Positions 1 through 7,540 of a DNA stretch of 64,000 bases are shown piece by piece. The notes under the pieces were generated by a model. It saw nothing but the letters and a program-made list of their open reading frames with translations, was not told the DNA's origin and did not search any database. The translations under genes were made by a program, and so were the position numbers. Source of the DNA: Meiothermus sp. QL-1 (lineage in GTDB: Bacteria > Deinococcota > Deinococci > Deinococcales > Thermaceae); assembly GCF_003351145.1 (NCBI RefSeq), contig NZ_QQSV01000003.1, positions 1-64,000 on the forward strand, read 5' to 3'. Each line of letters starts with the position of its first letter. Within the stretch, counting starts at the first letter, position 1.

Positions 1-127
1 CGTTCGGGTTCGCCGCCGCCGCTACGTACGTAATCGCCGCCGTCAGCGTCGTCTTCCCGTGGTCCACGTGCCCAATCGTCCCCACGTTCACGTGGGGCTT
101 CGTCCGCTCAAACACGCCCTTGGCCAT
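1..127 (-). CDS. tuf: Elongation factor Tu, N-terminal part (truncated by window edge)
   Basis: The minus strand encodes [19 protein letters not shown] followed by [14 protein letters not shown], the N-terminus and P-loop (G1 box GHVDHGKT) of EF-Tu, the GTPase that delivers aminoacyl-tRNA to the ribosome. Only about 42 residues are inside the window; the rest lies beyond base 1. The ATG at 127-125 is preceded by a strong Shine-Dalgarno (AAAGGAGG). It is the last visible gene of a tRNA-tuf operon whose four tRNA genes lie just upstream. The family is certain; which of the usual two tuf copies it is cannot be decided here. Confidence 0.97.
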   Translation of the reverse strand, partial: MAKGVFERTKPHVNVGTIGHVDHGKTTLTAAITYVAAAANPN

Positions 128-200
128 CCTTGCCTCCTTTGGCTTCCGCTGCTTTTTTCAGGAACACACCGCCCGCAGCGGTCGACGGGCGGTGTGGGTT

Positions 201-276
201 TGGAGCTCGGGATCGGGCTTGAACCGACGACCTCACCCTTACCAAGGGTGTGCTCTACCAGCTGAGCTACCCGAGC
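201..276 (-). tRNA. tRNA-Thr(GGT)
   Basis: A cloverleaf folds on the minus strand: acceptor GCTCGGG/CCCGAGC, D-arm with AGCTCAG...GGTAGAGC, anticodon loop TTGGTAA (anticodon GGU) and T-arm with GGTTCAAGC. CCA is encoded (203-201). It lies about 75 nt upstream of tuf and is the last tRNA of the cluster. Confidence 0.95.
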
Positions 277-334
277 GGAGCGCTTTCGCAAAGGCGCTGG
301 CTGGGGGGAGCCCCAGCCCTTCGCCGTAAGCGCT

Positions 335-410
335 TGGAGCGGGAAACGGGACTCGAACCCGCGACCCTCGGCTTGGGAAGCCGATGCTCTACCAACTGAG
401 CTATTCCCGC
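335..410 (-). tRNA. tRNA-Gly(CCC)
   Basis: Minus-strand cloverleaf with acceptor GCGGGAA/TTCCCGC, D-arm TAGCTCAGTTGGTAGAGC, anticodon loop TTCCCAA (anticodon CCC), T-loop GGTTCGAGTC and encoded CCA. It is the third gene of the Thr-Tyr-Gly-Thr-tuf operon. Confidence 0.95.
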
Positions 411-463
411 ACGGGCGCCTCGCGCCATCGCGGCGCCTGTCGCATTAGCGCGCCCACGGACCT

Positions 464-549
<86 letters not shown>

Positions 550-554
550 TTGTT

Positions 555-630
<76 letters not shown>

Positions 631-689
631 CCGGCTTGCGTTCCGATGGGGCGCCTTTGGACTTGGGGTCGAACCTCGTCCAAGAAGCA

Positions 690-718
690 AGACTACATCA
701 CACCAAAAGGGCTGTCAA
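690..718 (-). promoter_or_regulatory. Promoter of the tRNA-tuf operon
   Basis: On the minus strand TTGACA (718-713) is followed after exactly 17 nt by TAGTCT (695-690), about 60 nt upstream of the first tRNA. The perfect -35 and good -10 fit a strong housekeeping promoter for the tRNA-tuf transcript. Confidence 0.75.
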
Positions 719-784
719 GTCGGTGTGGGGGTGGGGTATGCTTGTTTTTACAGGTCTGATTTGTTAGAGTGAGGGGATTTTGCG

Positions 785-1324
785 ATGGTTCCACACTTTC
801 CCAGTATCAACCTGTCCCGCCTTCTGCGCGAGGGGGGCACCGCTTCGGCCCAGGGCGAGATTACAGAGGCCATCCTGGTAGAACAGGAGCGGATACCCCT
901 CCACACCCCGGCCCGGTGGCGGGTAAGCGTGACCCGGCTGGAGAGAGAGCAGGGCCAGGCCTTCTGGCTCTCGGGGGAGGTGGCCGGGTATGCCCTGATG
1001 GAGTGCCGCCGCTGTCTTGCCCCAACCCCAACCCCGGTGCGGGCTCATTTTCAGTACCTCCTGCGCTACGTGGCCGGTCTGGCCCACCCTGTGGTGGTGG
1101 AGGAGGATGAGGAGGACGTCCTCCTTTTTGGGCATCCTAACCTCGACCTGAGCCTGTTTTTGAGCGAGGCCTTTGCCCTCGAGCTGCCCTACACGGTGCT
1201 TTGCCGGGAGGATTGCAAGGGGCTCTGTCCGGTCTGCGGGGCCAACCGCAACGAGGTGGACTGCGGCCACAGGGAGGGTCGGACCCGCCTGGCCGAGGCG
1301 CTCGCGCGGCTGTTGCAGGAGTAG
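785..1324 (+). CDS. DUF177/YceD-family protein
   Basis: The 179-residue protein matches the DUF177 (YceD) family, whose members are linked to 23S rRNA accumulation and large-subunit assembly. The hallmark is the C-terminal cysteine region: LCREDCKGLCPVCGANRN is seen near residues 137-155 with C-x4-C-x3-C-x2-C spacing, and an earlier MECRRCLAP holds two more cysteines. In most bacteria yceD directly precedes rpmF and plsX; here the next gene is a CHAD protein and plsX is 2.8 kb away on the other strand. The ATG at 785 sits about 14 nt after a TAGAGT box. Confidence 0.85.
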   Translation: MVPHFPSINLSRLLREGGTASAQGEITEAILVEQERIPLHTPARWRVSVTRLEREQGQAFWLSGEVAGYALMECRRCLAPTPTPVRAHFQYLLRYVAGLAHPVVVEEDEEDVLLFGHPNLDLSLFLSEAFALELPYTVLCREDCKGLCPVCGANRNEVDCGHREGRTRLAEALARLLQE

Positions 1325-1327
1325 GCT
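1322..1327 (+). promoter_or_regulatory. Leaderless -10 box of the CHAD gene
   Basis: TAGGCT lies exactly 6 nt before the GTG at 1334; its first three bases are the TAG stop of the upstream DUF177 gene. It is one of 19 TANNNT boxes at this spacing in the window, so transcription probably starts at or next to the start codon. No clear -35 was assigned. Confidence 0.5.
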
Positions 1328-1333
1328 AGAGGC

Positions 1334-2041
1334 GTGCGAGGGGTGCCCCCGGATTCCTGGCTGCGGCATCTAGAAAAGCACCTGCCCCTGGCCCGCACGG
1401 GCGAGGACCCCGAGGGGGTGCACCAGGTGCGGGTGGCGGGGCGGCGCCTGCGGGTCTGGCTTCGTTTGGCGGGTATGCGCGTGCTGGACGACGACCTGGC
1501 CTGGCTGGTGCGTTCGGCTGGCCGGGTGCGCGACCTGGAGGTGTTGCTCGGGATGAAGCTGCCCGAGGCCTTCCTCAAATGGGTCCGGGGCCTTTTGCAG
1601 GAAGCCCGGCTCGAGCTGCGGCCTGTGCTGGACTCCCCTCGGCTTGCGGGGTTGTTGCAGGCCCTTTCGCTTTTGCCCCCCCTGGAGCCCGGTTCGGCCA
1701 GGCTCCGGCTGGCCCGCTTTTCGGCCCAGGTGGAGCGGCGGGCGGCCCGGTGGATGCAGGAGGGGGGCTTTGAACCCATGCACGCCCTGCGGCGGGCCCT
1801 GCGCCGGCTGCGCTATGCGCGGGAGTGGCTGGGCGAGGATGCCCGAGAGGTCAAGGCCCTGCAGGAGGTTTTCGGGCGGGCAGGGGACCTGCACTTCACC
1901 CTGGGCTATTTGCAGCGCTTTGAGGCCGAGGGGGGAGGCCTGCCCCGGGGCTACCTTGGGCGCAAGGAGGTGGAGCTGGCGGCGGCCATGGAGGAGGCCC
2001 GGGCGGCCTGGCTGCGGTGGGGAAGCCGGGCTTTGCGGTAG
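1334..2041 (+). CDS. CHAD-domain protein
   Basis: A 235-residue protein with the conserved-histidine alpha-helical domain (CHAD): the start has EGVHQVRVAGRRLRVWLRL (the HxxRVxxRRLR signature) and a second half-repeat has MHALRRALRRLRYAREWL. CHAD proteins bind polyphosphate through their basic helices; whether this one does is inferred. The GTG start is 9 nt after the DUF177 stop and preceded by a TAGGCT box, so the message may be leaderless. It is followed by an asparaginase in the same direction. Confidence 0.85.
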   Translation: MRGVPPDSWLRHLEKHLPLARTGEDPEGVHQVRVAGRRLRVWLRLAGMRVLDDDLAWLVRSAGRVRDLEVLLGMKLPEAFLKWVRGLLQEARLELRPVLDSPRLAGLLQALSLLPPLEPGSARLRLARFSAQVERRAARWMQEGGFEPMHALRRALRRLRYAREWLGEDAREVKALQEVFGRAGDLHFTLGYLQRFEAEGGGLPRGYLGRKEVELAAAMEEARAAWLRWGSRALR

Positions 2042-2051
2042 GCTAGCGCCG

Positions 2052-3050
2052 ATGAGCGCCTACACCTATGCCTACCGGGGCAGCCTCCTGGAAAACCGCC
2101 ACCGGGTCTCCATAGCCATCGTCGGGCCGCGGGGGGCTTTGCTAGCCTACAGCGGCAACCCCGAACTGGTCGCCCCCTTGCGCTCCACCGCCAAACCCTT
2201 CCAGGCCCTGGCCCTCTACCTGAGCGGGGCCGTTCGGCGCTTCGACCTTACCCCGGCCGAGGTGGCCCTGTCCTGCGCTTCCCACGATGGCCGGCCGGAG
2301 CACGTGGCCCTGGTAGCCCGCTACCTGGAGAAGCTGGGGCTCGGCCCCGAGCACCTGGTGTGTGGAGCCCACCCACCCTTCGACCCCGAGGCCCGCGAGG
2401 CCCTGCAGCGGGCCGGCAAAGCGCCCGGCGTGCTGCACAACAACTGTTCGGGCAAGCATGCCGGGATGCTGGCCACAGCTTTGGCCCTGGGGGTTTCCCC
2501 CGAGGGCTACCACGAGGCGGCGCATCCAGTGCAGCAGCTTATTCTGCAAATTCTGCGCGAGCTATCGGGGCATGCTCACATCCCCCACGCGGTGGACGGC
2601 TGCAGCGTGCCCACCTTTGCCCTGCCCCTAGCCCCGGTGGCCCGGATGTTTGCCCTCCTGGCGGCACCGGAGGCAGCGCCGGCACGGTACCAGGAGGGAC
2701 TGGAAGGGGTGTTCTCGGCCATGCGGCAGCACCCTGAGCTGGTGGCGGGGCCCCACAGCATCGATACCGTGCTCATGCGGCGGGTGCCAGGGCTCCTAGC
2801 CAAACGGGGGGCCGACGGCTACTACGGCCTGGCCCTGCGCGAGAGCCGTCTGGGGCCCGTTGGGGTGGCCCTCAAGGTGGAAAGCGGCTCCAGCGAGGCC
2901 CGTGAGCCGATGGTGGTGCGGCTTTTGGAGGTCCTGGGGCTGCTTTCGCCTGAGGTAGAGCTGCCCTGGCGCCGGCCCGTGCTGCGCAATGTGCGCTGGG
3001 TGCCGGTGGGGCACCTCGAGGCCCGGCTCGAGCTCAACTGGGTGCGCTAG
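2052..3050 (+). CDS. L-asparaginase II-family protein
   Basis: 332 residues matching the Asparaginase_II family (the Rhizobium etli thermolabile-asparaginase type), distinct from the E. coli AnsA/B fold. Visible signatures are LRSTAKPFQAL, LSCASHDGRPEHV, HNNCSGKHAGML, VDGCSVPTFALPL and GADGYYGLAL. The predicted reaction is hydrolysis of L-asparagine to aspartate and ammonia in the cytoplasm; no signal peptide is seen. The ATG at 2052 is chosen over an open N-terminal extension that would run through the CHAD gene. A TAGGCT box begins 13 nt upstream. The stop overlaps the convergent MscS gene. Confidence 0.85.
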   Translation: MSAYTYAYRGSLLENRHRVSIAIVGPRGALLAYSGNPELVAPLRSTAKPFQALALYLSGAVRRFDLTPAEVALSCASHDGRPEHVALVARYLEKLGLGPEHLVCGAHPPFDPEAREALQRAGKAPGVLHNNCSGKHAGMLATALALGVSPEGYHEAAHPVQQLILQILRELSGHAHIPHAVDGCSVPTFALPLAPVARMFALLAAPEAAPARYQEGLEGVFSAMRQHPELVAGPHSIDTVLMRRVPGLLAKRGADGYYGLALRESRLGPVGVALKVESGSSEAREPMVVRLLEVLGLLSPEVELPWRRPVLRNVRWVPVGHLEARLELNWVR

Positions 3051-4090
3051 CCCTGCACGATGCGGCGGGTGGGGTAGGGGATGCCGATGCCCTCAGCGTC
3101 CAGCCGCAGCTTGATCCGGCGGCGGAACTCCCGCCCCACGGCCCACTGCTCCTTGGGCTTGGTGGTGAACATGACCCGAATTACAATCCCCGACTCCCCG
3201 AGCTGCTGGATGCCCAGCATCTCCGGGGGCTGGTCGGTGAACCGGGGGCGCCAGTCGGGGTCGTGGTAGAAGGCCAGGGCCTCTTCCCGCACCACCTCCA
3301 GGGCCCGGTCGACCGGCGATTCGTAGGCCACCGAGACATCCACCACGGCCCGGGCCCAGTCCCGGCTCATCACCGTAACCTGCTGGATGGTGGAGTTAGG
3401 GATGAAGTGCACCCGGCCCTCCAGGTCGCGCAGCACCGTGAGGCGCAGGTTGAAACGCTCCACCGTGCCCGAAAGCTGCCCCACGGTGATCACGTCCCCC
3501 ACCCCGTACTGGTCCTCCAGCAGGATGAAAAACCCATTTAGGACATCGCGGATGAGGTTTTGTGCGGCCAGCGAGATGCCAAGCCCCACCACCCCCGCCC
3601 CGGCCAGCAGGGCGGTCACGTTGAGGCCCAGGTTGGAGAGGACCAGCAGGGTTCCCAGCACCACGATGAGCACCTGCAGGACCGACTCGAGCACGCTCTT
3701 TAGGGTCTGCGCCCGCACCTGCTCCCGGCTGAACTCCCCCGAGCCCACCGGCACCCGTTGCAGCAGCCGGGGTATCAGCCGCCAGGCCAGCGAGGTGGAC
3801 CCCAGGATGAGCAGGATGGCCAGCCCCCGTTCCCCCAGCCAGCCCAGCAGGGTCTCCCCCCAGGCCTGCAGGGGTCCGTCTATCTGCCAGAGGTGGGCCA
3901 GGAGCGAGAGCAGGGCCAGCCCCACCAGGCCCCACCAAAGCCGCCCTGCCCAACGCCAGTAGCGGTCGTCGCGCGTATCGGGGGTGAGCCGGCCCAGCCA
4001 GGCCGCCAGGCCGGCCCCTGCGCGGCCAAGCCAGTAGCCCAGAAGGAGCAGGCCCAGGCTGAAGACCCCCCGCAGCCAGAGGTTTTCCAC
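3047..4090 (-). CDS. Small-conductance mechanosensitive ion channel (MscS family)
   Basis: 347 residues with N-terminal membrane segments (residues about 7-27, 45-70 and 80-100) followed by the MscS pore and beta domain: ALLAGAGVVGLGISLAAQNL is the glycine/alanine-rich pore helix TM3, and ILLEDQYGVGDVITVG starts the beta domain. It should release osmolytes under membrane tension. The GTG start at 4090 leaves 2 nt after the plsX stop, so the pair is probably co-transcribed and translationally coupled; a longer open frame upstream is only the shadow of plsX. Confidence 0.9.
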   Translation of the reverse strand: MENLWLRGVFSLGLLLLGYWLGRAGAGLAAWLGRLTPDTRDDRYWRWAGRLWWGLVGLALLSLLAHLWQIDGPLQAWGETLLGWLGERGLAILLILGSTSLAWRLIPRLLQRVPVGSGEFSREQVRAQTLKSVLESVLQVLIVVLGTLLVLSNLGLNVTALLAGAGVVGLGISLAAQNLIRDVLNGFFILLEDQYGVGDVITVGQLSGTVERFNLRLTVLRDLEGRVHFIPNSTIQQVTVMSRDWARAVVDVSVAYESPVDRALEVVREEALAFYHDPDWRPRFTDQPPEMLGIQQLGESGIVIRVMFTTKPKEQWAVGREFRRRIKLRLDAEGIGIPYPTRRIVQG

Positions 4091-4092
4091 TG

Positions 4093-5085
4093 CTAGCCCA
4101 CCTCCTTTAGCCGGGCGATGCCCTCCCGCACCCGCTCCACCAGACCGGCCCTCACACTGGCATGGGCCTTGCGCAGCGCGCTCAGCACCGCCCTCGCGTC
4201 CGCCGAGCCGTGCCCGATGAAGACCGCCCCCTCCACCCCCAAAAGGGGCATGGCCCCGTACTCCGCGGGGTCCATCTTGCTCCGCAGCTTCCCCAGGGCG
4301 GGCCGCACCAGCCAGGCCCCCAGCCGGGTTAGCCAGGAGCCGCCCGCGAGGGCCTCGCGAATCCAGCGGAAGAGGGTCTGGGCCTCGCCCTCGGCCAGCT
4401 TGAGCACCACGTTCCCGGTGTAGCCATCGGTGACCACCACCTCGGTGGTGCCCCGGAAGATGTCCCGCCCCTCCACGTTGCCGTAAAACCGGAGCCCCGG
4501 CGCGGCCTTCAGGCGGGGAAGGGTCTTCAGGGTCAGCTCGTTGCCCTTCTCCTCCTCCTCGCCAATCGAGAGCAGCCCCACCTGGGGGTTCTCCACCCCC
4601 TGGGCCCGGGCGTAGGCGGCGGCCATCGCTGCGAACTGCACCAGCCACTCCGGCTTGCAGTCCACGTTGGCCCCCCCGTCGACCAGGTAGGTGCGGCCCC
4701 GCTCGCTGGGCAGCTCGATGAGCAGCGTGGGCCGGTCCACCCCGGGGATACGGCCCAGGGTGAAGAGGGCCGCGGCCAGCGTGGCCCCGGTGTGGCCCAT
4801 GGCCACCACGGCCGAGGCTTCTCCTCGCTTCAAAAGCTCCATGCAGATGTTGATGGAGGCCTGCCGCTTTTTTCGCACCTCGGTGGCGGGGTCGCGCATG
4901 GTGATGTACTCCGGGGCCTCCACAATGGGAAGCTCCCCTCCTTGCCGGCGGAGTTCTTCCTCCAGCGCCGCGCGCTGGCCCACCAGCACCACCGGGATAC
5001 CTTCCCGCTGCGCCTTCAGGGCGCCTTCTACCGTGACCTGGGGGGCCCGGTCTCCCCCCATGGCATCCAGGGCGATGGGTTTCAT
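4093..5085 (-). CDS. plsX: Phosphate acyltransferase PlsX
   Basis: 330 residues starting MKPIALDAMGGDRAPQVTVE, the PlsX signature, with AMGHTGATLAAALFTLGRI, YLVDGGANVDCKPEWL and VTDGYTGNVVLK. PlsX converts acyl-ACP to acyl-phosphate, the donor for PlsY in phosphatidic acid synthesis. A degenerate PlsY-like domain is encoded at 16-17.7 kb. A TAGGCT box ends 7 nt before the ATG, suggesting a leaderless transcript shared with the MscS gene. Confidence 0.96.
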   Translation of the reverse strand: MKPIALDAMGGDRAPQVTVEGALKAQREGIPVVLVGQRAALEEELRRQGGELPIVEAPEYITMRDPATEVRKKRQASINICMELLKRGEASAVVAMGHTGATLAAALFTLGRIPGVDRPTLLIELPSERGRTYLVDGGANVDCKPEWLVQFAAMAAAYARAQGVENPQVGLLSIGEEEEKGNELTLKTLPRLKAAPGLRFYGNVEGRDIFRGTTEVVVTDGYTGNVVLKLAEGEAQTLFRWIREALAGGSWLTRLGAWLVRPALGKLRSKMDPAEYGAMPLLGVEGAVFIGHGSADARAVLSALRKAHASVRAGLVERVREGIARLKEVG

Positions 5086-5115
5086 GGGCTATAGCCTAAG
5101 GCCCCTAGGAAAGCT

Positions 5116-6342
5116 CTACCAGGCCACCGGCATGGCCTTGTGCCCCCGGATGACGAAGCCGCCCGTGTACTCTATTCGGTCGGTGGCCAGGTGGATGCCA
5201 GGAAGCCGCCTGAATAGGGTTTGGAAGGAGACCTGCAGCTCGAGCCGCGCCAGGGGGGCCCCCAGGCAGTAGTGGATGCCAAGGCCAAAGGTGAGGTGGG
5301 GGTTCTCCGGCCGGGTGAGCCAGAGCCGGTCGGGGTCGGGGAATTTGCGTGGGTCCCGGTTGCCCGAGGCGTACATGAGGGCCACCTCCTGCCCTCGCTT
5401 TAGCTGGAGGCCCCTGTACTCCATGTCCTCCAGCACCCAGCGCTCGAACATGGGCAGGGGGGTGTCGTAGCGCAAGAGCTCCTCTACCGCCAGCTTGAAG
5501 AACTCGGAGCGGTTCTTGGCTGCGGCTTCCCGCACCTCCTCCAGGGCCTCTGGGTTGCGGGATAGGGCCAGGAACCCGGCGGTGGTGCCGTTGACGGTGG
5601 CCTCGTGGCCGGCGTTCAGCAGCAGGATGCTGTTGGCCACCAGCTCGTCGGGGGTGAGCTTTTCCCCCTGTTCCTCCACCTCCACCAGAGCACTTATGAG
5701 GTCATCCCTGGGCCGCCGGCGGCGCTCCTCGGCCAGAGCGCGGATGTACTGGGAAAACTCCACCACGGCCTGATTGGCCTCCCGCGCTTGCTCTTCGGTG
5801 TAGCCGAGCTCGTAGAGCTTCACGATTTTGGCTGACCAGGGGCGCAAGAGATGGCGGTCTTCTTCTGGAACACCCAAAAGCTCGGCAATCACCGTTACCG
5901 GCAGGGGCTCGGCGTAGTCCTTGAGCAGGTCCATCTGCCCCTGGTCCTCGGCCCGGTCGAGGAGCTGGTGCACGATGCGCTCGACCCTGCCCCGCAGACC
6001 CTCTACCCGGGCTGGCGTGAAGACCTTCATGAAGAGCCCCTTGAGGCGGGTGTGCTTGGGGGGCTCGTTGTCGAGCATGTGGTTTTCCTGGAAGTGGTCG
6101 AAGTCCCGGGTCAGGGGGTTGGGCGGGGGCCAGCCCAGCTCGTCGCGGGAGAGAATGTGGGTGATTGAGCGCCCCAGCCGCCGCTCGCGCAGCAGGTTGG
6201 CGATGTCGTCGTAGCGCAGGAAAAAAATCTTGTTCCAGACCGGGTCAAAGAAGACCGGAAGCTCCTCCCGCAGCGTGCGCAGGGTGGGGTAGGGGTCGTA
6301 GACGAAGGCCGGGTCGTTGATGTTGAGGTGGTGGGTTTGCAC
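5116..6342 (-). CDS. Cytochrome P450
   Basis: About 408 residues. The heme loop FGLGIHYCLG places the thiolate cysteine near residue 359. The I-helix has AGHEAT with the proton-relay Thr, and the ExxR motif reads EELLR. No membrane anchor is present, so it is a soluble bacterial-type monooxygenase that needs external electron donors; the substrate cannot be told. GTG at 6342 is chosen because the frame upstream lies inside trxA; no good ribosome site is seen, and translation may depend on trxA, which ends 35 nt upstream. Confidence 0.92.
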   Translation of the reverse strand: MQTHHLNINDPAFVYDPYPTLRTLREELPVFFDPVWNKIFFLRYDDIANLLRERRLGRSITHILSRDELGWPPPNPLTRDFDHFQENHMLDNEPPKHTRLKGLFMKVFTPARVEGLRGRVERIVHQLLDRAEDQGQMDLLKDYAEPLPVTVIAELLGVPEEDRHLLRPWSAKIVKLYELGYTEEQAREANQAVVEFSQYIRALAEERRRRPRDDLISALVEVEEQGEKLTPDELVANSILLLNAGHEATVNGTTAGFLALSRNPEALEEVREAAAKNRSEFFKLAVEELLRYDTPLPMFERWVLEDMEYRGLQLKRGQEVALMYASGNRDPRKFPDPDRLWLTRPENPHLTFGLGIHYCLGAPLARLELQVSFQTLFRRLPGIHLATDRIEYTGGFVIRGHKAMPVAW

Positions 6343-6377
6343 GGCCTGGGGTAGGCGGGAGGGCCGGGGGTGCGCTG

Positions 6378-6710
6378 CTAGGCGCTTACGGGGACGTGTT
6401 TGTTCAGGCGGGCCACAAAGTTGCTCTTGGGAGCAGCCCCCACCATGACCTCCACCGGCTGCCCGTTTTTGAAGAGGATGATGGTGGGAATGCTCATCAC
6501 CCGGTACTTCATGGCCGTCTGGGGGTTCTCGTCCACATCCAGTTTGGCCACGGTAACCCGGCCCGCATACTCCTTGGCCAGCTCCTCCATTACCGGGGCC
6601 ACCATGCGGCAGGGCCCGCACCACTCGGCCCAGAAGTCCACCAGCACGAACTGGTTTTCCTTGAGCACGCTCTCAAAATTGGCATCGTTCACTTCGATGG
6701 GTTTGGCCAT
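6378..6710 (-). CDS. trxA: Thioredoxin
   Basis: 110 residues, the usual thioredoxin length, with the active site WCGPC (Cys31 and Cys34) in the context [15 protein letters not shown] and the cis-proline loop [11 protein letters not shown]. It reduces protein disulfides in the cytoplasm. No signal peptide. It lies upstream of the P450 in the same direction and is divergent from the DUF309 gene. A TGCTAAAGT extended -10 on the minus strand at about 6754-6762 may drive it. Confidence 0.96.
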   Translation of the reverse strand: MAKPIEVNDANFESVLKENQFVLVDFWAEWCGPCRMVAPVMEELAKEYAGRVTVAKLDVDENPQTAMKYRVMSIPTIILFKNGQPVEVMVGAAPKSNFVARLNKHVPVSA

Positions 6711-6799
6711 GGGTGTACCTCTCCTCGGCCAGGTGGCCGATTAGCTCTACACTTTAGCACCCCTGGCGGGTCGCAGGGAATGCCAGTACACTTTTCATA

Positions 6800-7102
6800 G
6801 TGCGTTTGGCGGACACCCCGGAGGTTCAAGCGGCCCTGGCTTTGTGGCGAAAGGGGCAGTTTTGGGAGGTGCACGAGGTGCTCGAGCCCCTCTGGCAGCG
6901 GCTTGCGGGGCCAGGCCGCGAGCTGGTCCAGGGCCTTATCCTCCTGGCGGCCGCCCTGCATAAGGCCAAAACCAACCCCCGGGGGGGTTGGCGCAACTTC
7001 AGCAAGGCTCTGGCTCGTTTAGAGGGACTGCCTGCGGAGTACGAGGGAATCCCGGTGGCAGCCCTGGTAGAGGAGGCGCGGAGGGCGCTGGAGAACCCCT
7101 AG
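6800..7102 (+). CDS. DUF309-domain protein
   Basis: 100 residues with the DUF309 helix pattern: ALWRKGQFWEVHEVLEPLWQ followed by GLILLAAALHKAK and a final helix. The conserved FxExHExLE-type motif marks the family; its role is unknown. GTG at 6800 lies 7 nt after TACACT (6787-6792), consistent with leaderless expression. The stop overlaps the stop of the convergent Rieske gene. Confidence 0.8.
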   Translation: MRLADTPEVQAALALWRKGQFWEVHEVLEPLWQRLAGPGRELVQGLILLAAALHKAKTNPRGGWRNFSKALARLEGLPAEYEGIPVAALVEEARRALENP

Positions 7103-7533
7103 CCCTCCAGCCAGCCCACCGCCCAGACCTCGCCCTGGCGCAGCTCGAGCCTTATCGCCCGCAGGTCGGTGGAGGCGGGCCCCCTCAGCAGGGTGCCGTC
7201 GGCCCGGAACTGACTGCCGTGGCAGTTGCACTCCATGATGCCCCGCTGGTCGGGCAGGGGTACGGTGCAGCCCTGGTGGGTGCAGGTGCGGCTAAAGGCC
7301 ACCAGGAAGATCTCGCCCAATCGTTGTACGCGGGAGCTGGGTCTTTCTGGGGGGGCAACCCGCAGCAGGTAGGCCGGCTCCCCGGCGAAGGTGAAGCTGG
7401 CCTCTGCTCCCACCCGCTCCAGCCGGCCCAGCTCCACTACCCGCACCGGCCGGGGCTGGGCCCGGGCTGGAGAGCCCAGGCCCCAGGCCAAGGCCGCGGC
7501 CAGCAAGGCTCGGCAGGTGCTGCGGCGGTTCAT
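7099..7533 (-). CDS. Exported Rieske [2Fe-2S] protein downstream of the PhoA-type phosphatase
   Basis: 144 residues. The N-terminus MNRRSTCRALLAAALAWGLG followed by SPARAQ looks like a twin-arginine signal with an AxA cleavage site. The Rieske site is Cys84-Thr-His86 and Cys102-x-x-His105 (15 residues between His86 and Cys102), with two more cysteines (89 and 104) placed like the disulfide of bc1-type Rieske proteins. There is no membrane anchor after the signal and no cytochrome b gene nearby. It starts 7 nt after the phosphatase stop with no ribosome site of its own, so the two are probably translationally coupled. A comparable pair occurs at 9.2-11.7 kb. Confidence 0.88.
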   Translation of the reverse strand: MNRRSTCRALLAAALAWGLGSPARAQPRPVRVVELGRLERVGAEASFTFAGEPAYLLRVAPPERPSSRVQRLGEIFLVAFSRTCTHQGCTVPLPDQRGIMECNCHGSQFRADGTLLRGPASTDLRAIRLELRQGEVWAVGWLEG

Positions 7534-7540
7534 ATGAGGG

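Noticed and set aside
1644-2051. N-terminal extension of the asparaginase
   Set aside because: It overlaps the CHAD gene out of frame; family similarity begins at the ATG at 2052.
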